A stretch of DNA of 64,000 nucleotides from an uncultured Nitrospirales bacterium (GTDB lineage Bacteria; Nitrospirota; Nitrospiria; Nitrospirales; UBA8639). Positions 41,769 through 49,012 of this stretch are shown in pieces. A program made the position numbers and the translations under genes. Each line of letters begins with the position of its first letter. Position 1 is the stretch's first letter. The stretch covers positions 529,001 through 593,000 of the forward strand of contig OY282373.1 of the NCBI GenBank assembly GCA_958295805.1. The letters are read 5' to 3'. The notes beneath the pieces were generated by a model, which saw nothing but the letters and a program-made list of their open reading frames with translations, made no database searches and had not been told where the DNA came from.

Positions 41769-42782
41769 ATGACCTCTCTCTCGCCACACGGTCCGCATGC
41801 CGACGCCGTCCCTGAGACGGCTCCCTCTGCCGACTTCCCTCTTCGCCTGGGAATCAGCCGATGTCTGTTGGGCGATCCCGTCCGATACAATGGCGGCCAT
41901 ACGCGGGATCATTTTCTGGTGGACGTTCTCGGGCCACACGTGGAGTGGGTCCCGGTGTGTCCCGAAGTCGAGGCTGGATTCGGCACCCCGCGCGAAGCCA
42001 TGCGCTTAGTCGATGACGTCGAATGTCCTCGCTTGATAACCATTCGTTCGTGCATCGATCATACCGAGATCATGCGCCGGTATACGAACACGCGGTTGCG
42101 TGATCTTCGATCGTGCAACCTGTCCGGGTACGTGTTCAAAAAAAATTCTCCGAGCTGCGGGACCCGGCGCGTGCGCGTGTATGACCGGCAAGGCCGACTT
42201 CTGGGAACGGGTAAAGGTCTGTTTGCGGATGCGTTTCAACGCGAGTTTCCGTTGATTCCCGTTGAGGAAGAAGGTCGGTTGCAAGACCGGATGCTTCGAG
42301 AACATTTCATTGAGCGCGTCTTTGGTTATCACCGGTGGCAATCGTCTACCCTGAGCAGACGACTCACCCGTGGGGACCTGGTCTCCTTTCATACGACTCA
42401 TAAATATCTCTTATTGGCCCACAGCCGCCGACATTACCAACGGCTTGGGCAATTAGTGGCCAACGCCAACCGGTTCTCGACTCGCCAATCAGCGGACGCG
42501 TACGGACGCCTGTTCATGGAAGCCTTAGCCGTCAAAACCACGATCCGCAAGCACGTGAACGTCCTCCAACACGTCGTCGGGCATTTCAAAGGCACGTTGA
42601 GTTCCACGGCCCGCCGTGACCTCCACGACGTGTTGACTGATTATCAGAAGGGAGTCGTGCCCCTGAGCGTGCCTGTCACCTTGATCCGGCATTACGTCCG
42701 CGTCCTGGATGTCCCCTACCTCCGCGAGCAGGTGTATCTTGCGCCGCATCCGAAGGAATTGACGCTGCGACACCATGTCTAA
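41769..42782 (+). CDS. DUF523-DUF1722 (YbgA-like) fusion protein
   Basis: The 337-residue protein has an N-terminal DUF523 domain (LGISRCLLGDPVRYNGGH, VCPEVEAGFGTPREAMRLV, FKKNSPSCGTRRVRVY, with conserved cysteines) and a C-terminal DUF1722/YbgA domain (VSFHTTHKYLLLAHSRRHYQ, HVNVLQHVVGHFKGTLSS, DYQKGVVPLSVPVTLIRHY). YbgA-type proteins are often encoded beside photolyase and MerR-type light regulators; their biochemistry is unclear. The stop overlaps the MerR gene start by 8 bp. The spacer before it (41658-41768) carries TTCGAGACTCAGGGC repeats. Confidence 0.88.
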   Translation: MTSLSPHGPHADAVPETAPSADFPLRLGISRCLLGDPVRYNGGHTRDHFLVDVLGPHVEWVPVCPEVEAGFGTPREAMRLVDDVECPRLITIRSCIDHTEIMRRYTNTRLRDLRSCNLSGYVFKKNSPSCGTRRVRVYDRQGRLLGTGKGLFADAFQREFPLIPVEEEGRLQDRMLREHFIERVFGYHRWQSSTLSRRLTRGDLVSFHTTHKYLLLAHSRRHYQRLGQLVANANRFSTRQSADAYGRLFMEALAVKTTIRKHVNVLQHVVGHFKGTLSSTARRDLHDVLTDYQKGVVPLSVPVTLIRHYVRVLDVPYLREQVYLAPHPKELTLRHHV

Positions 42783-43707
42783 CGTTCAGACTCACCCATC
42801 AGGATACAGAATGAAACGGCTCTCGGAGTTGACGGGATTGAGTCGCCACGTCCTTCGAAAATGGGAACAACGCTATACGTTCCTCTCCCCACGACGCACA
42901 ACGAATGGGTATCGCCTCTACGATCTCGAAGAACTGCAACTGTTGCTTTTCCTCAAACACCAATTGACCAACGGCCTTTCAATCGGCCGACTTGCCCGTC
43001 AAGGCCGTGCGGCCTTACTCGCCGAGATGAACGCCGGCCCCATTGACGTGCATCACGTTCCCCAGGATTCCCAAACCCAGGCCCGCGATTTGATCCAGGC
43101 GGCACGCAGGGGCGACCAGGCAGCCGTGGACCGGACCATCGCCCTGATCATTCAGCAACGGGGATTTGATGAAGCCTTGACCGGCGTCTTTTTCCCGGTT
43201 CTCCAAACCATCGGCGAACTCTGGCACCAAGGCCGGATCAGTATCACCGGAGAGCAGTCGGTCTCGCGAACGATTCAACGGTTGTTGGTCCAATCTCATC
43301 AGCATCAAAACCGTACCACCCGTCCGCATGCCTTGATCGCCTGCGTGCCCAATGATTTTCATGAAATCGGCGCCATGTCCGCGGCGAGGCTTCTTCGCAA
43401 CAACGGATGGAACACAACCTATCTCGGCCCCGACGTGAACGTCGATGTCGTTCGTTTGGCTTGCCGGCGACGCCATGGAAAACTCGTGCTCTTCTCCTGC
43501 GCCGTCGAACCCCCGTCGTCGGACATGAAAAATCTGGTTGACGATATCGTCCGGCAATTGTTGCCCCTGACAAAGGTGGTCATGGGCGGCAGAGGGGCTG
43601 ACTCATACCGGGATTGGCTTGAACGACGCGGCATCCGGTATATTGTCGAGATAGAACGCGTACAGGCAATAACGCCCCGTTTACTTGGACGTTCCAACAC
43701 GGCTTAG
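42775..43707 (+). CDS. MerR-family regulator with C-terminal cobalamin-binding domain (CarH/LitR-like)
   Basis: Residues 11-80 form a MerR-type winged helix (MKRLSELTGLSRHVLRKWEQ). A helical cap domain contains W150-H151 and E160-Q161 in GELWHQGRISITGEQ, and a Rossmann-like B12-binding domain has D194-F-H196-E-I-G199 (DxHxxG, lower axial His) and VVMGGRGADS. In CarH-type photoreceptors the cap motif is W-x9-E-H; here the last residue is Q. The histidine next to Trp, used in the light-adapted bis-His state of CarH, is present. It probably represses its own cluster and responds to AdoCbl with or without light. Confidence 0.87.
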   Translation: MSNVQTHPSGYRMKRLSELTGLSRHVLRKWEQRYTFLSPRRTTNGYRLYDLEELQLLLFLKHQLTNGLSIGRLARQGRAALLAEMNAGPIDVHHVPQDSQTQARDLIQAARRGDQAAVDRTIALIIQQRGFDEALTGVFFPVLQTIGELWHQGRISITGEQSVSRTIQRLLVQSHQHQNRTTRPHALIACVPNDFHEIGAMSAARLLRNNGWNTTYLGPDVNVDVVRLACRRRHGKLVLFSCAVEPPSSDMKNLVDDIVRQLLPLTKVVMGGRGADSYRDWLERRGIRYIVEIERVQAITPRLLGRSNTA

Positions 43708-43743
43708 CAACGCGACTGCCGTCACGTCAGAAAAGAGGGAACC

Positions 43744-44277
43744 ATGAGTGATTCAACAACAGGCGTGGTACTCGTTGGGCATGGAGGCATTCCTAAAGAC
43801 TACCCCGGAGAACTGGTCACGAAGCTCAAACGGCTGGAGGCCCAACGACGCGCCGCAGGAGTTCCGATGTCCCAGGAGGAATATGACCTTGACCAGAAAA
43901 TCCGGCTGTGGCCTCGAACCCCGGAAACCGACCCCTATCAAGCCGGGCTTGAACGATTGGCCATCCGCCTCAAGTCTCTCCTGGGTGGGGCACGATTTTC
44001 CCTGGCGTATAACGAGTTTTGCACGCCCACGCTCGGCGAAGCCATTGAACGACAAATCGCCGACGGAGCTAAAGACGTTACCGTGGTCTCCACCATGTTC
44101 ACGCCGGGCGGCTCGCACTCGGAATATGAAATTCCCGAGGAACTGGCAGCCCTGCGCAAGCACTATCCCGACGTGACCTTGACCTACGCCTGGCCCTTCG
44201 ATCTGGACAAGGTCGCGGAGATGCTCTCGGACCATCTCCAACGGTTTCAGGGTAATCCGGTGGCCAGTGGACAGTGA
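43744..44277 (+). CDS. CbiX/SirB-like chelatase family protein
   Basis: The 177-residue protein shows the chelatase fold: VVLVGHGGIPKDYPGEL with the metal-binding His near the N-terminus, RFSLAYNEFCTPTLGEAIER, and VVSTMFTPGGSHSEYEIPEEL, a class II chelatase-type segment. Small single-domain CbiX proteins insert Co or Fe into sirohydrochlorin, but an unusual inserted segment (AQRRAAGVPMSQEEYDLDQK) separates this from the standard enzyme. Following a B12-sensing regulator, a tetrapyrrole-related role is plausible. GAGGGAACC precedes the ATG. Confidence 0.75.
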   Translation: MSDSTTGVVLVGHGGIPKDYPGELVTKLKRLEAQRRAAGVPMSQEEYDLDQKIRLWPRTPETDPYQAGLERLAIRLKSLLGGARFSLAYNEFCTPTLGEAIERQIADGAKDVTVVSTMFTPGGSHSEYEIPEELAALRKHYPDVTLTYAWPFDLDKVAEMLSDHLQRFQGNPVASGQ

Positions 44278-44403
44278 CCGGTGACCAGCGCCAAGGATGA
44301 GAGAGTTTCTCGTCTGTCTAAGGTTTTCTTGATTTTATGTTGTGGATGCTCTACAAAGGAAGGCATCATATACGTGATTTAACCATCTTGAAAGGAGGAT
44401 GTT

Positions 44404-45357
44404 ATGCAAACCGTTCATCTTAAAACGAAGTCTTGGACCGTCGGTGTCCTCTTTTCCGTCATGATCGTAGGAGTGCTGATGACGGTGGGGCAGGTGCCGT
44501 TGGCGGTGAGCCAACCGGTGACGATTCCCGTGGGTCAGATCAGCGGGGCGATTCCGATGGATGCGGCGAACCCGGTGTGGGAGACGGTGCCGGGGATTGT
44601 GGTGCCGCTGAGTGGGCAAACCATTACGACTCCGATGCATCCCAACATCTCGGTGAAGACCGTGATGGTCAAGATGGCCACGAACGGCAAAGAGATCGGG
44701 GTGTGGGCGAACTGGGGCGATCAAACGTTGAACAACACCACCATTGGGCCGCAGGATTTCCGGGATCAAGTGGCGGTGCAATTTCCGGTGCAAACCTCTG
44801 GGGCGCCGCCGTTCCAATGTATGGGGCAATCAGGGGGCACGGTGAACATCTGGCGCTGGAACGCGGAATGGCAACGGGACATGGGCGCGGGTGTGGCGGG
44901 GATGTGGGACGTGGATCAACAGTATCCGTCGATTGCGTGGGACTTTTACTATGAGGAGCCGGCCGGGGGGGTGACGTATCCGGATCGGATTGGGCGGAGT
45001 TTGGGGCCGTTCAATCCGGGGATTTGGTCGGGGAACATCCTGTCGGATCCGGATTTGCGGGCGAGTTCGGTGGAGGATTTGAACGCGAACGGGTTCAGCA
45101 CGTTGACGACGCAGGCGTCGCAGGACGTGATGGGGAATGGGCTGTGGGAACCGTATGGGGCGTTGAAAGGCGGGTGTTGCAGTGGGCCGACGTGGCGGGT
45201 AGTGATGAAGCGGGCGTTGGCGACGAATGACGCGAACGACGTGCAGTTCGGGGCCGGGCAGAGCGTTCCGGTGGCGTTTGCGGTGTGGGACGGGCAGAAC
45301 GTGGAACGGAACGGCATGAAGGGCATCTCGACTTGGTTCACCGCTAAAATGCCGTAA
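44404..45357 (+). CDS. Secreted ethylbenzene-dehydrogenase-like heme b protein, nitrite oxidoreductase gamma-subunit candidate
   Basis: The 317-residue protein has a signal peptide (GVLFSVMIVGVLMTVGQVPL...AVS) and an EB_dh/DMSO reductase family type II gamma-like beta-sandwich: MDAANPVWETVPGIVVPLSG, VKMATNGKEIGVWANWGDQT, DQVAVQFPV, WRVVMKRAL and PVAFAVWDGQNVERNG. Gamma subunits of this family bind heme b through Met and Lys ligands and pass electrons between the iron-sulfur subunit and a cytochrome c. In Nitrospira, such proteins are candidate NxrC. No nxrA/nxrB is in the window. GGAGG precedes the start, and a strong terminator follows (45409-45452), suggesting high, separate expression. Codon use is heavily GC-ending. 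Confidence 0.8.
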   Translation: MQTVHLKTKSWTVGVLFSVMIVGVLMTVGQVPLAVSQPVTIPVGQISGAIPMDAANPVWETVPGIVVPLSGQTITTPMHPNISVKTVMVKMATNGKEIGVWANWGDQTLNNTTIGPQDFRDQVAVQFPVQTSGAPPFQCMGQSGGTVNIWRWNAEWQRDMGAGVAGMWDVDQQYPSIAWDFYYEEPAGGVTYPDRIGRSLGPFNPGIWSGNILSDPDLRASSVEDLNANGFSTLTTQASQDVMGNGLWEPYGALKGGCCSGPTWRVVMKRALATNDANDVQFGAGQSVPVAFAVWDGQNVERNGMKGISTWFTAKMP

Positions 45358-45408
45358 CCCTCACTGCCGTGAAACGCCGTGAGACGATCACATCACGACA
45401 ACCATCTG

Positions 45409-45452
45409 GAGCCTCCGTTTCCGCGAAAGCGGGAACGGGGGCTTCATTTTTT
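45409..45452 (+). terminator. Rho-independent terminator after the gamma-subunit-like gene
   Basis: AGCCTCCGTTTCCGC (45410-45424) pairs with GCGGGAACGGGGGCTT (45429-45444) around a GAAA tetraloop, followed by CATTTTTTG. Confidence 0.85.
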
Positions 45453-45503
45453 GAGAACGTCAAATTGACTGACCGGTAGTCCTTCTCAAAAAGGAGTGAA
45501 GGG

Positions 45504-46469
45504 ATGACGTGGCTAAAGTTAGTGGAAGGCTACATGCCGATGCAGATGATTTCGGAATTGGCGGGGTCGATTTTAGTCTTTGCGCTGGTGAACTGGGCGC
45601 TGAAGCGGGCGGGGCTGGGGGTGCCGAAATTCTGGGCGGGCGTGGGCGTGTGGCTGTACATTCAACTGTATTTGCAATATCGCATTTATCCGCCGATCCC
45701 GTTCAGCGTGCGGGCGATCTACGGCACGGTGTCGGGGTGTGGGATCTTCATGTGGGTGTCGGGGTCGGAAGGGGAGTGGCAAGAATTCAAGCGGCCGATT
45801 CTGAACGTGATGGATGGGATCAGCGGCGTACATCGGGCGGTGCGGCTGGGGGCGGTGATCGTGATTCCGGTAGCCTTTGGCGGGTTTGCCTACACGTCGT
45901 TTCTGCCGAGTTTTGCCGAACCGATCGAGTTACGGACAGTGCATCCGGCGCCGCCGGCGACGACGAAAGTGCATGGCAAGACGTTTGTGCTGCAAGTGGT
46001 GGAGAACCCCTACCGGGTGAACGCGGCGGGCAACTACGATCAGGCGTACACGGATGCGCGGATTGTGGAGCAAGCCATGGGGCGGCTGATGAAAGACGTG
46101 AACGACGCGGACTACAACCCGTGGGATCCGGACGCGGAGGGGTACATCAAGTACGTGCGGGAGGGGGGCGAGATATTCTTTCAGAACTGTCACTTCTGTC
46201 ACGGGGACAACCTGAATGGGCGGGGGCTGTGGGCGTATGCGTTCAACCCGATACCGGCGAACTTCACGGACGCGGGGACGATTGCGCAGTTGCAAGAGAC
46301 CTTCGTGTTCTGGCGGGTGTCGAAGGGGGGGATTGGGCTGCCGGGGGAAGGCTTTCCCTGGGCGTCGGTGATGCCGCCGTGGGAACAACACCTGACGGTG
46401 GATGAGATCTGGAAAGTCGTGATGTTTGAATACTGGCATACGGGGTATTATCCCCGGACGTGGGACTAA
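45504..46469 (+). CDS. Membrane-anchored mono-heme cytochrome c
   Basis: The 321-residue protein has three to four N-terminal membrane helices (about 15-33, 42-60, 68-88 and 112-130), then a periplasmic class I cytochrome c domain with C229-H-F-C232-H233 and a probable axial methionine in SVMPPWEQHL. Sequence around the heme (EIFFQNCHFCHGDNLNGRG) is like the cytochromes that accompany Nitrospira nitrite oxidoreductase and type II DMSO-reductase-family enzymes. It likely shuttles electrons from a gamma subunit to the terminal oxidase or anchors the complex. AAGGAG precedes the ATG, and the next gene starts 13 bp after its stop. Confidence 0.85.
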   Translation: MTWLKLVEGYMPMQMISELAGSILVFALVNWALKRAGLGVPKFWAGVGVWLYIQLYLQYRIYPPIPFSVRAIYGTVSGCGIFMWVSGSEGEWQEFKRPILNVMDGISGVHRAVRLGAVIVIPVAFGGFAYTSFLPSFAEPIELRTVHPAPPATTKVHGKTFVLQVVENPYRVNAAGNYDQAYTDARIVEQAMGRLMKDVNDADYNPWDPDAEGYIKYVREGGEIFFQNCHFCHGDNLNGRGLWAYAFNPIPANFTDAGTIAQLQETFVFWRVSKGGIGLPGEGFPWASVMPPWEQHLTVDEIWKVVMFEYWHTGYYPRTWD

Positions 46470-46482
46470 GGGAGAGGGCAGG

Positions 46483-48324
46483 ATGATGAGGAGCAAGGCA
46501 AGCAGACACGAGGGCGGGGGGAGCCGCGGCTGGGGGCTGACGGTCGGGCTGAGTCTCCTGCTGGGGCTGAGCGGGCCGGGGAGCAGTTGGGGGCAAGAAG
46601 AAGTGCTGCCCGACGGCTTCAGTCGGCAGAGTGCCCCGGCCAAGCCGGGAGCGGAGCAGATTGAAGCGGGCAAGCGGGTGTACTTTACCAAATGCGTGTG
46701 GTGCCATGGGGTCGAAGGCGCGGGGGACGGCCCGGGCGCCGTGCGGCTGTGGCCGCGGCCGCGCAACTTCAACGCGGGGACGTTCAAGATACGGCACACG
46801 GCGAGCGGGCAACTGCCGTTAATCGACATTGATCTGTTTGAGACGGTGACGCACGGGCTGCCGGGGTCGGCCATGCCGCCGTGGGAAGGCATCCTGACGG
46901 AGCAGCAGCGCCGGGACGTGCTGGCGTTTGTCACCACGCAGTTAGTCCAGGATCGGGAATGGCAAGACGAAGAATTTGAAGAATTCTTCGTCTTGGAGTT
47001 GGACAAGCTCACGCCCAAAGCCGCGACCGCGGCCTCGATTCAGCGGGGAGCCGAATTAGTCGGGGAGAAAAAATGTATCGAATGTCACGGGCTGGAAGGA
47101 CGGGGAGACGGCAATGCCTTCAACCTCAAGGACGACTGGGGGTTCAGCATCCAACCGGCGGACTGGCACAAATGCTGGAACTTCCGGGGCAGTCGGCAAG
47201 ACCCGTATAACGTCGCGAACATCTTTCGGACGTTTTCCACGGGGCTGAACGGGACGCCGATGCCGTCGTTTGCAGACACCACCAGCGTGGACGAGCGGTG
47301 GGAGATCGCCAACTACGTGAATGCCCTGTGTGAGCGGCAGCACGACATTGACATCGCGGAGGGGCAAGTCACGGCCCCCATCGCGCAAGCGTTGGCGGAA
47401 GGAGAGCCGTTAGCCATTGACCCGCTGACGGACAAACCGAAGAGCAACTTCGTCATTCCGGCGAAATACGTGGAAGGAGCGTTACCGGCAGACGAACACG
47501 ACGAACGGTGGAAATTGGTGCCCCGGCGGTGGATTGCCCTGGGGGGGCAGATTACGCACAAGCCGCGGAACTTCGTGAACCGGCTGGACGACGTGTGGGT
47601 GCAGACCCTGTACAACGACACGCATCTAGCCATCATGTTCCGGTGGGATGATCGGACGAAGAGCGTGCAAGCCGAAGAACCGGAGTGGGACGCCACGGAA
47701 GTGAACTTGGAGGACTATGGCGTAGCCGAACAAGGCCCGCAAGGGACGACGTTTAGCGAAGACCCATTTCATCAAGAGTCCATCGCGGCGAAACAAAAAG
47801 ACGGCTATCCGGTGTACAACGACGGGATTGCGGTGCAATTTCCGATCAAATGGCAAGAGTTGCCGGCTCCGCGGAAACCCCGGTATTTCTGGGGAGATGA
47901 GACCTTTCCGGTGGACATCACCAAATGGACGGCCGACGGGACGCTGGGGGTATATGAAGGGACGGGCTGGGATCAAGACTTCACCGAGGTAGACTTTCAA
48001 GAGGAGGTGGAGGTGGTCAAAGCCGAGTGGGCGAATGGGCGGTGGACGGTGATCATCCAGCGGCCGCTGAAGGGGGACTATGACGAGGTGGCGTATTTAG
48101 AGCGGGGGCAATACATCCCGCTGGTGCTGTTTGCGTGGGATGGGCACAATGGGGACGTGGGGCGGAAGATGGCGGTGTCGGCGTTTTATTACCTGGTGAT
48201 GGAGCCGCCGATTCCGACGACGACGTACATCTATCCGGCGCTGATTGCGGTGGGGATGGTCATTGTGGAAGGGTGGGTGTTAGGGCGGCGGGCCAACCGA
48301 CGCAAACGGAACGGGTCCGGCTGA
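46483..48324 (+). CDS. Di-heme cytochrome c fused to a gamma-subunit-like heme b domain and a C-terminal membrane anchor
   Basis: From ATG 46483 the 613-residue protein has a signal peptide (GLTVGLSLLLGLSGPGSSWG), a first cytochrome c domain (C71-V-W-C-H75), a second (C198-I-E-C-H202), then an EB_dh-like domain (about 320-570: VQTLYNDTHLAIMFRWDDRT, YNDGIAVQFPIKW, WTVIIQRPL, VLFAWDGHNGD) and a membrane helix with a basic tail. The fusion places two c hemes and one presumed b heme on a single membrane-tethered periplasmic chain. It is probably co-transcribed with the preceding cytochrome gene and ends at a strong terminator. It likely takes electrons from a molybdenum enzyme such as nitrite oxidoreductase. 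Confidence 0.85.
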   Translation: MMRSKASRHEGGGSRGWGLTVGLSLLLGLSGPGSSWGQEEVLPDGFSRQSAPAKPGAEQIEAGKRVYFTKCVWCHGVEGAGDGPGAVRLWPRPRNFNAGTFKIRHTASGQLPLIDIDLFETVTHGLPGSAMPPWEGILTEQQRRDVLAFVTTQLVQDREWQDEEFEEFFVLELDKLTPKAATAASIQRGAELVGEKKCIECHGLEGRGDGNAFNLKDDWGFSIQPADWHKCWNFRGSRQDPYNVANIFRTFSTGLNGTPMPSFADTTSVDERWEIANYVNALCERQHDIDIAEGQVTAPIAQALAEGEPLAIDPLTDKPKSNFVIPAKYVEGALPADEHDERWKLVPRRWIALGGQITHKPRNFVNRLDDVWVQTLYNDTHLAIMFRWDDRTKSVQAEEPEWDATEVNLEDYGVAEQGPQGTTFSEDPFHQESIAAKQKDGYPVYNDGIAVQFPIKWQELPAPRKPRYFWGDETFPVDITKWTADGTLGVYEGTGWDQDFTEVDFQEEVEVVKAEWANGRWTVIIQRPLKGDYDEVAYLERGQYIPLVLFAWDGHNGDVGRKMAVSAFYYLVMEPPIPTTTYIYPALIAVGMVIVEGWVLGRRANRRKRNGSG

Positions 48325-48363
48325 CGGCAGGGCGAGCGGGCAGCCCGGTGTAGGTGTGGGAAA

Positions 48364-48392
48364 GGGGGTGGAGGCGATCCACCCCCTTTTTT
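48364..48392 (+). terminator. Rho-independent terminator after the di-heme cytochrome gene
   Basis: GGGGGTGGA (48364-48372) and TCCACCCCC (48378-48386) form a perfect stem with a 5-nt loop, followed by TTTTTT. Confidence 0.9.
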
Positions 48393-48466
48393 GTGGGGCA
48401 AGGAGGCAACGATCACAGAGCATCACGCGCTTCCTTGCGACCCCCTCAATGGTGTGGCCAAGCTCT

Positions 48467-49012
48467 TCACGACTGATTTTCTTGTGGGGTTGATTCAGGG
48501 GGTGATGATTCAGGGGATGAGTCGTTTTTCTTTTTATCCAACGCAAAAATAATGAGCAGGGAGAAGACGCCCACGCTGATGGCAGCGTCGGCCACGTTGA
48601 ACGCCGGCCAGTGATAGCGACCGACATACACGTCGAGAAAGTCCACAACCTCTCCATGTTGCAGCCGGTCCAGCAGATTGCCGATGGCTCCTCCAACAAT
48701 ACTGGAGACGGTGAGTTGGCCCCAGACGTCATCCGGATGCATTCGGTAAAAAATCGTCCCCAGCAGCCCCAGGGCAAAAATCGAGGTTCCGACGAAAAAG
48801 ATGAGCCGGAACGCGCTGTTGGTCGTGGCAAACAGGCCGAACGCCGCGCCGGGATTCCGGATGTAGGTCAGGTTGAAAAACCCGGCGACGACGGGGGTCG
48901 ATTCATGCAACTGCATGGTATTGATGATGAGGAGCTTTGTGAACTGATCCAGGGAGACAATGATGAGGCTGACACCAATCAGTAAGCCGTACCGACGGAA
49001 TCCGTTGGTCAC
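48467..49012 (-). CDS. lspA: Lipoprotein signal peptidase II
   Basis: The 181-residue protein has four membrane helices and the LspA motifs: [10 protein letters not shown] near the first helix, [36 protein letters not shown] with the first catalytic Asp and [11 protein letters not shown] with the second. It cleaves signal peptides of prolipoproteins at the inner membrane. Its start overlaps the ileS stop by 4 bp, the common ileS-lspA arrangement. The C-terminal tail of about 20 residues is Ser/Pro-rich and non-conserved. Confidence 0.95.
   Translation of the reverse strand: MTNGFRRYGLLIGVSLIIVSLDQFTKLLIINTMQLHESTPVVAGFFNLTYIRNPGAAFGLFATTNSAFRLIFFVGTSIFALGLLGTIFYRMHPDDVWGQLTVSSIVGGAIGNLLDRLQHGEVVDFLDVYVGRYHWPAFNVADAAISVGVFSLLIIFALDKKKNDSSPESSPPESTPQENQS

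Noticed and set aside
44278-44403. Cobalamin riboswitch near the CbiX-like gene
   Set aside because: No B12-box sequence could be found here or upstream of 40710.
44433-46405. Large alternative forward frames inside the gamma-subunit-like and cytochrome genes
   Set aside because: Gly/Arg-rich shadows caused by very high GC at third codon positions; the chosen frames have signal peptides and CxxCH motifs.
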